A stretch of 39,563 nt of DNA from CAYRUD01 sp964427425 (GTDB lineage Bacteria > Chlamydiota > Chlamydiia > Chlamydiales > FEN-1388), in assembly GCA_964427425.1 (NCBI GenBank), contig CAYRUD010000021.1, forward strand, positions 1-39,563. Direction: 5' to 3'. Position 1 is the stretch's first letter, and each line of letters starts with the position of its first letter. Positions 9,401-17,700 of the stretch are shown piece after piece. A program made the position numbers and the translations under genes. A model generated the notes under the pieces. The model was not told where the DNA came from, did no database searches, and was given only the letters and a program-made list of their open reading frames with translations.

Positions 9401-11500
9401 ACAGTCCAAAAGTTTTCTGATGTAAGGCCTAAACTCGGAACATACAAAACCATTTATCAACAGTTTATTGGTGTTGATATTAAGCAAAAACCTGATGCGA
9501 AGTTTGCGCTTACTATAGGAAACAATCTTTTTACGAAAGATTTTATCCAAGCAGTTATGCGCTTAAGAGAGCTGCAAAAGGGCCAGTCATTTGATATCAT
9601 CCTCTCGCCTGAGGTCGAATCTACTATTCGTGAAATATTCGGCAAGAAAGAGGGGAAAATAACTCTTCAGGATATTTTAGCTTATTGTGTTTATAACCAG
9701 CAGCAAGCTGTCAAGAAAGATACTCTTGAAGCGGAGAAAAGGAAAATTCAGAGAACACCTCGTGAAGCTCTATTTGATGCACGAGTTCGAGCTGCCGCTC
9801 TTTGCGCCAATTCTCATGAAAACGTCGAATCGTTACAGAAGGCGTTTAAAGAAAGAGAACAATTTATTCTTCATGATGGACGTCAATCAGTTGAGAATCT
9901 CGCTAAAGTTAAGACAAAGAAGGATAGCTTACAAAGTCTTCAGGAAATCAAAGAAGGTACTATAGAGAAGCTTGAGACTATTCTAACTCCCAATGATTCA
10001 CTCGATCAAATACTAGAAGCAGCTTTGAACGAAACATTCAAAGGAGACGGTTCTGATGTAAATTCTGGAATCGTTCAGGAAAATGTCCTTACAGAATCTA
10101 AGACACAGGCTCATGCGCAAATTGGTAATTTTCTCTTTACTCCACAAGCCATCGAGGCAAGACGTGCCCAAATGGCTGTATCTGATGGAATTACTCATGA
10201 AGAAGATTCCTTATACAGCACTCCTATTCTTATAAAGGAAATAGCTCAAGAAGTAGGACTGCTTGAGGAGGGAGTATCACAAAAATATATAGATCAGGGA
10301 GTATCACAAAAATATACGGATCTATTCAAGTTTGCGAGGGCTAAGACTGTTACTGATGCACTGGGTCGTGTAAAAAATCGTCAGCTAATCGATAAGGAAA
10401 AAATTCCTGAGTATGATGAGACATTCTGCTCACAAGGACAAGGGCAGATAACTACAGTACAAGTACAGCAACAGCAACAACAGCAACAACAGCAGCAGCA
10501 ACAGCAACAACAACAGCAGCAGCAACAGCAACAACAACAGCAAAGGAAGTTAGCGGTGACCGACGACAGTAGCTCGAATTCGTCTTGGCGGTCATTGTTT
10601 TACGCTCCGGCCTCAAAAAGTTCGCCGGTAAGTCTTCCATTGCAATCATTTACTGCTGAATTGCCAAGTATGAAGAAGTGTTCAACTCTTTCGCCTTTAG
10701 GCAATACGCTATCGGTTGCTATCTCACCGAACCTTATTAAGTACTCTGCGTATGTTGATGATTATAACGCTAATCTGAAACAGCAAAATGGTGAAAAGAC
10801 GAAAGCAAAGGACCTGGGGATAGATAAAATTAGGCAACCTCTCACGCATGCTGTATTTATCGCTCCTGAGGAAGAAGATGGAATTCCTCAGATTATTTAC
10901 CTTGACAGATCAGATTTTCAGGAATTCCTTGCCTGCCATAATAAATGCCAGGATGAGGTGGTAAAGAGTCGTTATACTGCAGTTTACCTTGGCGATACAA
11001 AGTCGCTTATACTGAGAGGTGAAGTGCCTGAGAAGTATGAGTCAATTTTATATCAAAGCATCGTATTAGCGAAAATACATGATGGCATCACTGATTTTGA
11101 AAGTCCACAAGAGGTCGAAGCATTAAAGGAAATTTACTCTAGGATGGTAGAAAGCTTTACTCATAGGCAAGAGAATTCAATTCCATTATTAACCTTATTA
11201 CTCAATCTACCAGAGGAGCATCAAAGACAGATATTCGGTTTAGTACAGATCTCGGGATACTTAAAAAATAGGAAAGGGGGATATGTTGCTTGGATGTACG
11301 GGGTCGATGATTTACTCTCATTATATAAGAAGTGTGAGAAGGATGATTCGTCTGAGGCTAAAACGAGATTCGAGAAAATGAGTGACGTTGAAAAAGCCGA
11401 ATACTTTGTGAAAAATAAAGCGCGATTAAAAGAGGTACTCCCTCAAAATACTCTTTATAGAGTCTTAGTCGACTCAGTCGTTCCCGATCAAATCGAGTAA
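437..11500 (+). CDS. Giant SecA/DUF3638-like helicase-core protein with poly-Q linker (paralogue 1)
   Basis: A 3,687-codon frame without interruption. Residues ~1-75 are lysine-rich and ~75-140 low-complexity Thr/Ser/Lys; the next ~1,600 residues match nothing I recognise. A TPR-like helical pair lies at ~1709-1775. The nucleotide-binding core shows Walker A PPGTGKS (K2430), Walker B IDEVDSIL (D2566, E2567), SGMTGTP (2869-2875), YQQFIGVDI (from 3007) and QAVMRLRELQKGQ (R3042, R3044). DEVDSIL and GMTGT are SecA-like; the last two boxes resemble the DUF3638/DUF3645 module (from memory). Residues 3344-3369 are 26 glutamines, followed by ~318 residues of mixed C-terminal domain. No signal peptide or clear membrane segment is visible, so it is probably cytosolic or secreted by a non-Sec route. 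The start is uncertain: TTG 437 has poorly spaced AAGGA, ATG 494 follows a purine-rich AAGAAAGAGAAG, and ATG 379 would need a frameshift. It shares its core order with the two downstream giants. Enzymatic role (ATPase/translocase/helicase) is inferred; substrate unknown. Confidence 0.95.
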   Translation: MQVDVTFKKGEHVKIKKEKMTEQFKSIAEKILSTRKGQELVEKNKGNLHLSVNGDEIRVKDKGGNWVDPDKLIEPKPKKSDQKQKGKLSSSRDTTIAETTTPVDITTEDTKATNTSNADIIKSRSVKDLTKDLTAQTTQEDEKIELKTFTETVEISQQSLNKSTSPLGKVLQAVASKLNSIFTFFSRKKPIPAHLNAQKLREIVATIPQNGSLQMKVAIDFWLEQISKELPSKERDDLLFALKECKEMYASLEKLNECAEKDISDEFGKLFSRVAEKILQKVEKLPVGDKVLIPAGYWGEDPISKEPVFHDCLLEITHASDESREQAKFAMRLYVPEENLSDKFKGDTIFEQSGISFESLERGIPQMLMLHFKKSMQVEMKINIPGRIGSFIENTLSGSLKPDGIVGRNFGAARDAIEEGDFLGENIGAETNAKPADGGVKPMQMYGISTARDVLSLFPSDKPATETPVIANQSVETSATKSSIQRRVFTSAERLLRGYVKQSNLFDNFSSVSFQADFSLLKSIVHANDDWKASADMRVLVKQSAQKLLMSLTGAEKAGESAKSRAEKINASEEKINSWIEELNQIITSVEAHDAKIAELAHKEAQQTKNIGKMNVPVSYSPKEAQSSHQVKTVKCDLSLFSKPVKTLDEFKALNATLETLAKAGEWSILNCSIDKVFSLIEIPEKLSENDINQWSEELSRLNQVLFSTSLYGGNAASPTPERMVSSMTMGILYDQLLVKYARPDEDLNVKDIPFIYNPKLISSALSYDVFAANLSQESRDLFLKNRTYILNATDQERGVDDFPDLKYLRLYSKLLRQYNPDEQNIYDSYHLSINFMGKLPPIFGAARQSALLNTLVSTGFSNVQTPINRVKSNVFQVGRGVTNFALSMVRGRGLGKADWVGDRDRKGVEALQDYTEKNFGKLPRKGFIVRQTNDPTANVSLTHINLQEDTVLAPDTLIIEPFGLAVTSKVEHKDAQRGLDRVIHSDDFDLGFDPEDLHYRGMFSFDPKVEVEKSVKVSPSEGTQQHYAPIIGDTREKTGAKGVVESFFSRPVFGTANSCYQNEYNVLSKTAAYGSYSKEQLTALRLLSPGWGQEGDSDMSICNFLAFLSDNRVLAHSTEVQVLVHSLLFRPSVLNQENLERNKVILNQILNQLKADYYYFKSDPQHHEKSVNALLLLHRLCNDKYVKQSILPENRFNSFEEFLNFAKDMKNSPSEEKRAYFYQHFISAFKETYHDLRTRDVHSEEDKERLKADLEYLKEGFFALNYIQQHQIKGDKRFEIAFRDASSLMLDLMSLFTSNKIDETTRNAFFNSIFNVLKKEKDSQRNWQIEFPYVTSGEYAFRLDKGLLIEDGLATSLLDPWIEGKDTFEKMGIPKGMAWKYSTYTDKSVGSDVQVYEANLAVRGTLEKSPFRIVITTDKENQKRVSFQRQFRTQAQVDGSKKSSEWYEYTPTDINGDGINSASFPKEFLPLFQNRSMWMKVDGATKERQAILADPLSLDDQYSVSALKAHETVIFNDSKKETSIKSISHSEYGDLIQVKKGSYLEQVITSIDPRATCYQNKKTGVITVIFTQAHLHPTGSAQLKARIESDGKLCFSDISGDFKSEGTKHQTTLGQRPLIPAGIHTFQLLESKAGEQKLLLPMYELEPFTMEQVRSHEKESEIDKNYKRFHRDVTPVPLDSEQDLAIFNFDVASHGQERQLVSKDPTANAYLAYVYLTQGRDEEAILYFEKSLTNNAPTEQLAQIYSWIEKWPDTSEAATKLKIGMMIAKLKWECAKAGSENQEVVGKDASAKSQKGLSASVFNHANRDELLQRILAEIIFMNTASYTPEMIARLGSDDLKKVMSGVIETINKKLPKEQGEYLLRVLTGPSSTPNKIIENTGKAVEFVTQRYSKTFVKNSSQLYFGEAPIPFVPETLTTIVYFGVDTTKSLENASQRRAFFQQLASNPDKTLIENFTAICEFISSTENRDELREMKQAIFGAMPRGALGPQLKSFFKGYVLEQERLLKTEDGARVQVPKVTGVRSLSPLALMKLTATLGRKGASLVKQFTGGNQESSQEKKDVSSKDKANIEKITQEMVRLTTFLRKYEAPIKPTKVFEKEVERLNQDTTPNRNINAEEMQGKEILELLGDALPKCVLGTPPTDKTASETPTSTITEGVRNGEKGGVFGKVLTENCNAALLKGFTIDNSSNTQTDQIVKGFFQNSHEKVQGEFEALEKDTLAYTDATKLVVIYKNESDGSQPFTENKKEAEKLSRDLKKKESELRLNVLTIVNGASATSDLIKAKTTFTSTHRDLSFDRIIGAYVRGKETLEAFLKANGREGIHIDDLEAAIKKALLASIASKQAQDLVNKLSSAKETDYSDPDWLKDVYLLARGEQFYSIDEKVEPNCRLFLMLEYMNGFTLRGENIQLVKDLISNPHAIRQLPPGTGKSVSVVPLYAVLQAKGWNLSTIIIPDWLYDDNRNKLDRVLKDYFGQEQYCLEVDNGRNLSSEDISYITQRVTETIQSKGVMLATRRSLQTLKDSFDDLEVKIAECQDPKAALELFDRYQKLAILLSLLKDRMTALIDEVDSILDIHLETNMSEGEKARVEEWKIKTAGEIFEILLSEHEKDSALNALKLAIINNSQVDLPPEKRARALEELVDKCIDTHFKEVTPRDELRKYLLEGTVSNEHLTEKNLPDFIENAGQATMESLVAFKIFLSETFSSTMTKAGNVKDGYGRHSDSWKVGPYAGPGMPAEGSEFSSEFEIIAFTLQDYIQTGIRIDQAKAFLEYANEKVSKEISSAALQGKSLSLQDTETYKRVLKTYGIDLSTLFGKENDLKTVCEALNDLHHIHRRFEFCKELVLPDLKYNTMQVKADAFDLDSISRSTSGMTGTPYNYLTYSDRISKENVIKEGADGRTISAVIKHAGHTKISVLDAKVPTEIRNKTIALMDNYDGVIDPGAYLKGATSLELAEQASSVISDKKDETIQYIVYVNESGDTVAFDRKSKTVQKFSDVRPKLGTYKTIYQQFIGVDIKQKPDAKFALTIGNNLFTKDFIQAVMRLRELQKGQSFDIILSPEVESTIREIFGKKEGKITLQDILAYCVYNQQQAVKKDTLEAEKRKIQRTPREALFDARVRAAALCANSHENVESLQKAFKEREQFILHDGRQSVENLAKVKTKKDSLQSLQEIKEGTIEKLETILTPNDSLDQILEAALNETFKGDGSDVNSGIVQENVLTESKTQAHAQIGNFLFTPQAIEARRAQMAVSDGITHEEDSLYSTPILIKEIAQEVGLLEEGVSQKYIDQGVSQKYTDLFKFARAKTVTDALGRVKNRQLIDKEKIPEYDETFCSQGQGQITTVQVQQQQQQQQQQQQQQQQQQQQQQQQQQRKLAVTDDSSSNSSWRSLFYAPASKSSPVSLPLQSFTAELPSMKKCSTLSPLGNTLSVAISPNLIKYSAYVDDYNANLKQQNGEKTKAKDLGIDKIRQPLTHAVFIAPEEEDGIPQIIYLDRSDFQEFLACHNKCQDEVVKSRYTAVYLGDTKSLILRGEVPEKYESILYQSIVLAKIHDGITDFESPQEVEALKEIYSRMVESFTHRQENSIPLLTLLLNLPEEHQRQIFGLVQISGYLKNRKGGYVAWMYGVDDLLSLYKKCEKDDSSEAKTRFEKMSDVEKAEYFVKNKARLKEVLPQNTLYRVLVDSVVPDQIE
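815..838 (+). repeat. 12-bp perfect tandem duplication
   Basis: AAGGATCTAACA occurs twice back to back and encodes KDLT-KDLT in the low-complexity N-terminal part of the first giant protein. The length is a multiple of three, so the frame is kept. Confidence 0.9.
10271..10324 (+). repeat. 27-bp imperfect tandem duplication
   Basis: Two adjacent 27-base units, 10271-10297 and 10298-10324, share their first 19 bases exactly and diverge after that. They encode GVSQKYIDQ then GVSQKYTDL, just ahead of the poly-Q tract of the first giant protein. Nine codons were duplicated in frame, probably recently. Confidence 0.9.
10466..10543 (+). repeat. CAG/CAA tract encoding 26 glutamines
   Basis: Twenty-six consecutive CAG or CAA codons. 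The codons are mixed, and an eight-codon block (CAG CAG CAG CAA CAG CAA CAA CAA) occurs twice exactly, at 10490-10513 and 10514-10537, so part of the tract grew by duplicating a 24-base unit and not by single-codon slippage. It lies about 300 residues after the motif-VI box, where both paralogues have short Q-rich linkers. The antisense frame of this stretch reads as an Ala/Val run and is an artefact. Confidence 0.97.
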
Positions 11501-11523
11501 TATTGATTCGTTCATTCAATTGC

Positions 11524-11579
11524 GGCGCTTTCTTCAGTTACAAAATGAAGAAGGCGCCTCTTTCTCTCTTTGTCTCTTT
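11524..11579 (+). terminator. Terminator between giant genes 1 and 2
   Basis: GGCGCTTTCTTCA (11524-11536) pairs with TGAAGAAGGCGCC (11546-11558) in a 13-bp stem with one T-G wobble and a 9-base loop. A pyrimidine stretch rich in T follows, though it is broken by C and G residues. It begins 24 bases after the stop codon of the first giant gene. The T-tract is imperfect, so termination may be partial. Confidence 0.75.
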
Positions 11580-11635
11580 AAGCGACAAGTTAGTTCTCAG
11601 TGAATTTCTTCCTAGTCTCTTTCTAGTCGCTTCAC

Positions 11636-11665
11636 TTGTTCACTCTAGAAATTAAAATATTTATA
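11636..11665 (+). promoter_or_regulatory. Weak candidate promoter of the second giant gene
   Basis: TTGTTC (11636-11641) is followed after 17-18 bases by the AT-rich ATTTATA (11659-11665). It lies about 65 bases before the annotated start, in a gap that already holds a terminator for the gene upstream, so a promoter is expected here. The match is loose, and alternatives such as TTCACT-16-TAAAAT overlap it. Confidence 0.3.
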
Positions 11666-11729
11666 TGCCATTTTCGCGCTTTAGGGCGTCTCATCTGTTA
11701 TTAGAGCTTAAGTGAGATAGCCAATTTTA

Positions 11730-14700
11730 ATGTCTACTCATTGCTATTTAAGAGAAAAGGTTGCCATGGAAGCCAAGCGTTCATCAGATCCTACTCAAAA
11801 TGATTACAGCGCATGGGTGATTAGTAATCAGCCTGAGAAAAAAGGCATGTATCACTTAAAAGACGAGAAAGATAAGAAGAAAGCAGTAGCTATTTCACAA
11901 GCGGCTAAAGAGGCTATCGAGATCGGCTCTAATAACAACGAAATATCAATCAAGTCGCTAAGGGTTATTCAGCGAGACCTACAGAACAGATTTAAAGATA
12001 TTCGAGTTATAGGCGGAATTCTTAATAAGTTATACCGTTTCTTCCATAGAGACCTTGAGAAAAAGTTATCCGACACAATTATCAAGCAGGTTGAAATACG
12101 CTCTAAAAAACATTTAGAAGGCGAACGGTTAAATCTATTATTACAAAAGGTCCCGACTTTTCGGCGCAATCCCGAAATGAGAGATGCTGTTGAAGTATTA
12201 CTAAGAGAAACGAAGCCAGAGGTTCGACGAGATTTTGTAAAGAGTCTGTTTAGGGGAAATGTCGAGCCAGTGCTCCGTGAACTTGGCTTAAATAATACGC
12301 TTATCGATCGATTCCCTCAAATTTATACTGAAGCGACTCCTCAGGGATCATTTGAACAGACGTCTGAAGCATGGGATTTTTCTGAATTTGAAAAATTTTG
12401 CAAATCCAAAAGAGATGATGAGGCAGACCTTTCTTCTGAAGAGAAGATAAAATGCGCTCGTTTTATAGATACTCAATTAAGAACTATAACCGATGAGAGA
12501 ATATCTGATTATTTTTCTATCCTCTCATTATTAGCGCCGCTCCGCGATAAGATCGATAAAGCAGATGTGAACGATAATAAACTACTCTCTCGATATCTTA
12601 GCATTCTAGAGGCAAAAGTTCGTCTCTTAACTAAAGTGATCTATCACGAATCTAAAGCTGATTCTCATCTCGAAAATAAGCATGCTCTTTTAAAAGACAA
12701 ACTCTTCCCAGATGGAAAAATTGCCCTTCAAAGTGACAAAGAGACGGCAGCTCTTTATTTTCTTCCGCAGCTTGGGCTTCCGCCAAGAGATAATCCGACA
12801 TTTGGCTTTATCAGAAAAAAGGGATCAGACTCTCTATTTCTTCGAATGCATCTTCCAAAAGTGATTTTAGAAGAGAACAATAAAACTATTGATGTGAAGA
12901 TTATCGACGATAAAATTGTCCCGATCGATGAGCGGACTCTGCTGCCTCGTTTTGTTGCGGCGCATCATTTGGCACAGCATGGGAGTGTCGAGGACGCACG
13001 CAAAATATTGGATATTACATTCGCGAGTAAAATGCTAAGTGATGAAGAGCTTTCGTGCCTTAAAGCGGTTTACGATGAGAATCCATCCTTGCAAGACCAT
13101 ATTAAATTATTTTACTGTAATACGCGCCCTTATCATGTAGTTAAGAATGATCTTCTTACGGAATGTGACTCGCACTTTGGATATACAGCCCTTGAGGTGA
13201 AATTAGAAGAGGATAAGGGGCTTCCGTATAACCCACATAAATCAATCGGTAAGGCGCCTAAAATCGCTTCGATGAGTCAGGATACGATTCCTGACTCTAA
13301 AGATATTCCAGATGAAGAGAAACAACAGATTTTCAATAATATCGCAACTGAATTTCCTATAGGAAGTGGGGAAAAGACATCGGAGGCGAAGCCTCAGGTG
13401 CAGAGTGAGTATAAGGCATTTCTCCAAGTGGCTCATTCGATTCTAAAGAAGAGCGCCACGGAGGATTCCGTGGATGTTCCAGAGAGTCTCAAGAGATTAT
13501 ATGAAGAATTAAGGGGTCTTTCTTTTAATGATCGAAACAAACTTGGAAATTATTCTTTAAAAGATCAGATCGCTCAGGACAAAGCTCTCTCAGACAAAGA
13601 AGAGATGGAACTTATTGTTCTTGCTTCGACGAAAAGTTCATTAAAGCCATCGCCTGATGTAGCTACTCTTATGGTATATCATGCGCAGGAGCGTCTCAAG
13701 GAGCTTTTTCCAAAAGAAGATGACTGTGCTAAAATCAGCGCGAAGTTGATATCCTTTCTCTCTGCTAAGCAAAAGTGGCAAAAAAGTGAGAGAATTGCTC
13801 GCACGATCAATTCGATTGTTGCTGTAGAAACAGAAGAAGCATTTAAAAAGCTGCAAAGTGATTTATTGTCACTCATACCATCAAAGATAGTCTATAATCC
13901 AGTAGAACACCCAAGATTTCAGGTCTTTGAGGTGCTTTTAGATATTCTTATTAAGCCAGAACAGTTTGATAGTCTTCAGAAGCTTTCTAACGTGAATAAT
14001 AACGTCATTTTGCAGCTTCTCATGGGGTCCGGAAAGACATTCCTACTTCTTCCACTCTTAGGTATGCTTCGCGCTAATGGGGATAATATCTCAACAGTAA
14101 TGCTCCCAGAAGCACTCCTTCCAACTGTCTTGGGTCAATTAAAAGCATCGTTGGGGGGTGGTTTCAACCAGATGGTTGCCGAGCTTCCTATCCCTCAGGG
14201 AAGAGGTATTACCGTTCAAGACCTCAATCAGATGGAAAGGGTCCTCCAAGATGTGCAGGAACGAAGAGGGTGTCTCCTTCTTTCTCCAAATAAAAAGCAT
14301 ATTCTCTTGAATACGTTTTCTCTTTTCATGAAAGAATATGAACAAGAGCCATCTGAAGAGGGAGCTCTAAAAGTACAAAAGCTTGCCCGTATCTTAGCCA
14401 AGTTTGAAGAGAAGGAGTCGGTTATCGGTGATGAAATCGACGATCTCTTGAAGACGATGCTTCAGTATATTATTCCACTTGGAAAACCTGTTCAGTATGA
14501 CAAGAAGTCTTCACATATAATTAGTGAATTAGTCCTTAATGCTAGAGATGTTGCTGCAAAAAAAGAGCTTGAGCTTGACTTCAGCCCTACAGGTGTTGGC
14601 AAGCCCTATAGTATAGATCTCTATCATAGCGAGATGAAGAACGATCTTGCGGAATCTGCTTTAGGTATGCTTCAAAGTGAGGAATTTGTAGATCAGGAAG

Positions 14701-17700
14701 AAGCAACGCAATGGAAGAAACTTCTCGGAGATCAGGAGAGAAAAAACCTTCTTCTTAATTACTTAACTATCAAAGAGAGAAATGAAGAGAATGAAGAGGA
14801 CTGCAAGAGGTGCTTTGAATTAGTCTCGCAGCTTGATAATTCATTGAGGGATAGGATTGCGGAACTGCGCTTTGCAATTGTCAACGTATTGCCAAAGGGT
14901 TTCTTCAGTGAGTGTAATAAAGAGTATGGCGTGACAGATGAGCAAAAAGAGCTTTTAGCCAGACCATTCTCAGCTTCTCAAACACCTACGGAGACCCAGT
15001 TTAGCAATGCTGTAGAACAAGTCTCAAGGACCGTTCAGTCATATATTAAGTTAGGTCCTCCTTTAGAAGCTTTAAAGGAGATTGAAAAACAGTATCCTAA
15101 GAGATTGGAGAGTTTATTTGGAGATCACGCTAAAGACTTGGAGTCCTTAAAGCAGCATCTTAAAATCAATTCAGCAGCCCTCCGATGCTTCTTACAGGAA
15201 TTTGTTTTTCCCACTATTCTTGTCTATCCTGAGAATATCGCCAGCACTCCACAAAAGCTGGTTGACTCATCGTTATCAGTGTCGGGTATGACAGGAACCT
15301 CTTGGAATGTCGTCACTATGTCGAAATTCACAGAGATACACAGTGACATGGAGACAGAAGTGAAGATGCTTCTTCGCTTCTTGGAGAAAGAGCAGACAAA
15401 AGATATTAGGATAGAGGCCATAGAAAAAACAGGCTCTCATGATGCTCTTTTAAAGAAAATTGAGAATGATACAAATTCACTTGCTCTCATCGATAGCGGG
15501 GGGTGGCTTCGCGATGTCAAAGTCGAGGATTTTGCCTTGAATATCCTCAAAGTTCGTGCAGACATCGATGAAGTTGTCTTTCACAATAATGAGGGGAAAA
15601 TAGTCACTTTAAAGAGAAAGTCTAGTGAAGAAGACTCATTTGAAATCACTCAAGATCCTCCATCATCACAGATGAAGAAGCGATTTACAGTCTATGCACA
15701 GCAATACACTGTTGGAACTCACATTGATCAGGCAGATGATGCTGGTTCTATTTTGACTGTCGGTAAAAAGATGATCCTTCGCGATTTTGAGCAATCAATT
15801 TACCGAATGAGGAAAATTCAAGATGGGCAGAAGTGCTTAATCTTGGTTGATGATGAAGTAAAGAGAGAGATGGAGTCAAATCTTTCACTACAGCCAGAGG
15901 CTAGAGAAGAAGGCTTCTCGAAATTGACAACTCTTTATCGCTTCTTAATGACAAACCAGGTTCAAAGGCGCTTAGATGATAACTATACAGCTACACATCA
16001 GCGTGTTAAAAGCGCGTTAGAAACAACCCTCCGAAGGGCTATCTTTGCTTCTGTCTTGCAAAACAATCCTGATATGGAGACAGCAAGGCTGATATGGAAA
16101 AATGCAAAGAGTATTTTCGTCTCTCGTGAAGTTGTTCCTCAAGAGGAGAAAGACACTGGAGAAGAGCTGAAATCTGAAAAAGAGTCTAAAGGCAATGAGC
16201 CTCACCATATGAGTGCCTGGGATCGATATGGGCGAATCCCTCAGCGCATTTCAAAAGCTGACAAGGTTGAGAAAGAGATCTCTCAATATAAAAAGACATT
16301 TTCTTCTCTCGCCAAGATTCAGAAAGTACAAGAAGCATTGGGAGTTGATGACTACAATAAGGCGAGCCAACGAATATCAACTATCATCAATGATTGCTAC
16401 AATCGTGATGAGCTCGATGAGATGCTTCTTGATGAAGATATGGATTCACTTGTCGGTCAACAGACTGTAATCGTTCTTGCCCAAGCAGGTGATCAAGTGC
16501 AAGGGGGTCAGCGCCAGGTCCAGCAGTTACAGGCTTCGCACAAAGTAGAAGCATCTGATAAGCCAGTTCTTGATGCTCTTGTCGCAACTGATGAAGTTCA
16601 AAAGAATATGGCTCAGATGAAAGAGTGGCTTGAAACGATAGAGACCACATTAAAAGAGCCTGAAGATAACACTTTGGCTGCCCATCGATTTTATACAAGT
16701 TTAAAAAGCGAGTTTGATCAGCTTACTAATGAATACACAAAGTTAGCTCAAACAATTTCTGAAAGGGTGACTGTTGAGTCGAGAATGAAAGCGAGCATGC
16801 TCTTGGCACGCGTTGGACTGTTACGTTTGAATGCCGGGAAAATCGAGGAGTTCTCAATAAAAGAAAAAGAGGCCAGGGCTCTTATTTCTCAAGAATACTA
16901 TCTCGACGAAGATGCCTGTTCAAAAGTGGGAATTGAGACAGGCAAGTATAAATTGATGCGAAATGCTTTCTCTGCACTCAATGACTATTGTAACCATTTT
17001 CAACCAAACTCAAAAAGCTCGATTGAACCATTCTTGCGTGAGCTCAATACAAGACTTGAAGGCGCGGCTCGGTTAAAGAACGAGTTTGAGACATATCTCG
17101 AGCAGCAAGAAGCTGGGATTAAAAATCAGATTCAGTTGCTGTTAAACGAGTATAAGAAGCATGGAATCGCAGGTGATGGAGAAGTTGCGATTCTTGAGCA
17201 ATCCTCAGCTCCTCAAAAAGTGATTATTATCAATAATAAAGAGCTAAATATCTTGGCTGATGCTATCGAGAAGGCTAAGATCACTACAATTAGGGATGAG
17301 GAAAGACGTCTTCAGGTTATCAAAGAAAAGCTTCAGAAAGAAAAAGAGAATGCCCTTGATCGTATCAGAAAGATTGAAGCGACATTGAGTGTTCTTAAAG
17401 AAAACACGAAATACGCTGGCGAAGTAGCTAAATTTACCAAACTCTGCGAGCAAGAGATAGAGAAAGTAAAACAATTTCAAGAGATAGAGCAGTTATCGAC
17501 AAAAAGACAGCTTCAGGATTTTGCTTCGTTTACTTTTTCTTCCACTGAGAAAGATGTTAAAGACGCTCTCCGATGCGAGAAGTTGGCGCTCACCGAGAAA
17601 CAGGCCCTCCAAGATATTGATATGCAACTCGATATTCTGAGTAAATGGGGTAAATCAGGGGCGGCTCTTTTAGAGAAATTGCAGGGTATAAAAAGATCAA

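Noticed and set aside
10466..10543. PolyQ tract as a CRISPR-like or satellite array
   Set aside because: It is a codon repeat in frame within a gene; no spacers are present.
10452..10649. Antisense frame rich in Ala/Val over the poly-Q tract
   Set aside because: It is the complement of the CAG/CAA repeat and has no separate support.
16387..16698. 103-codon antisense frame within the second giant gene (and similar frames of 60-100 codons throughout)
   Set aside because: These lie wholly inside long intact genes; such shadow frames are expected by chance in genes this long.
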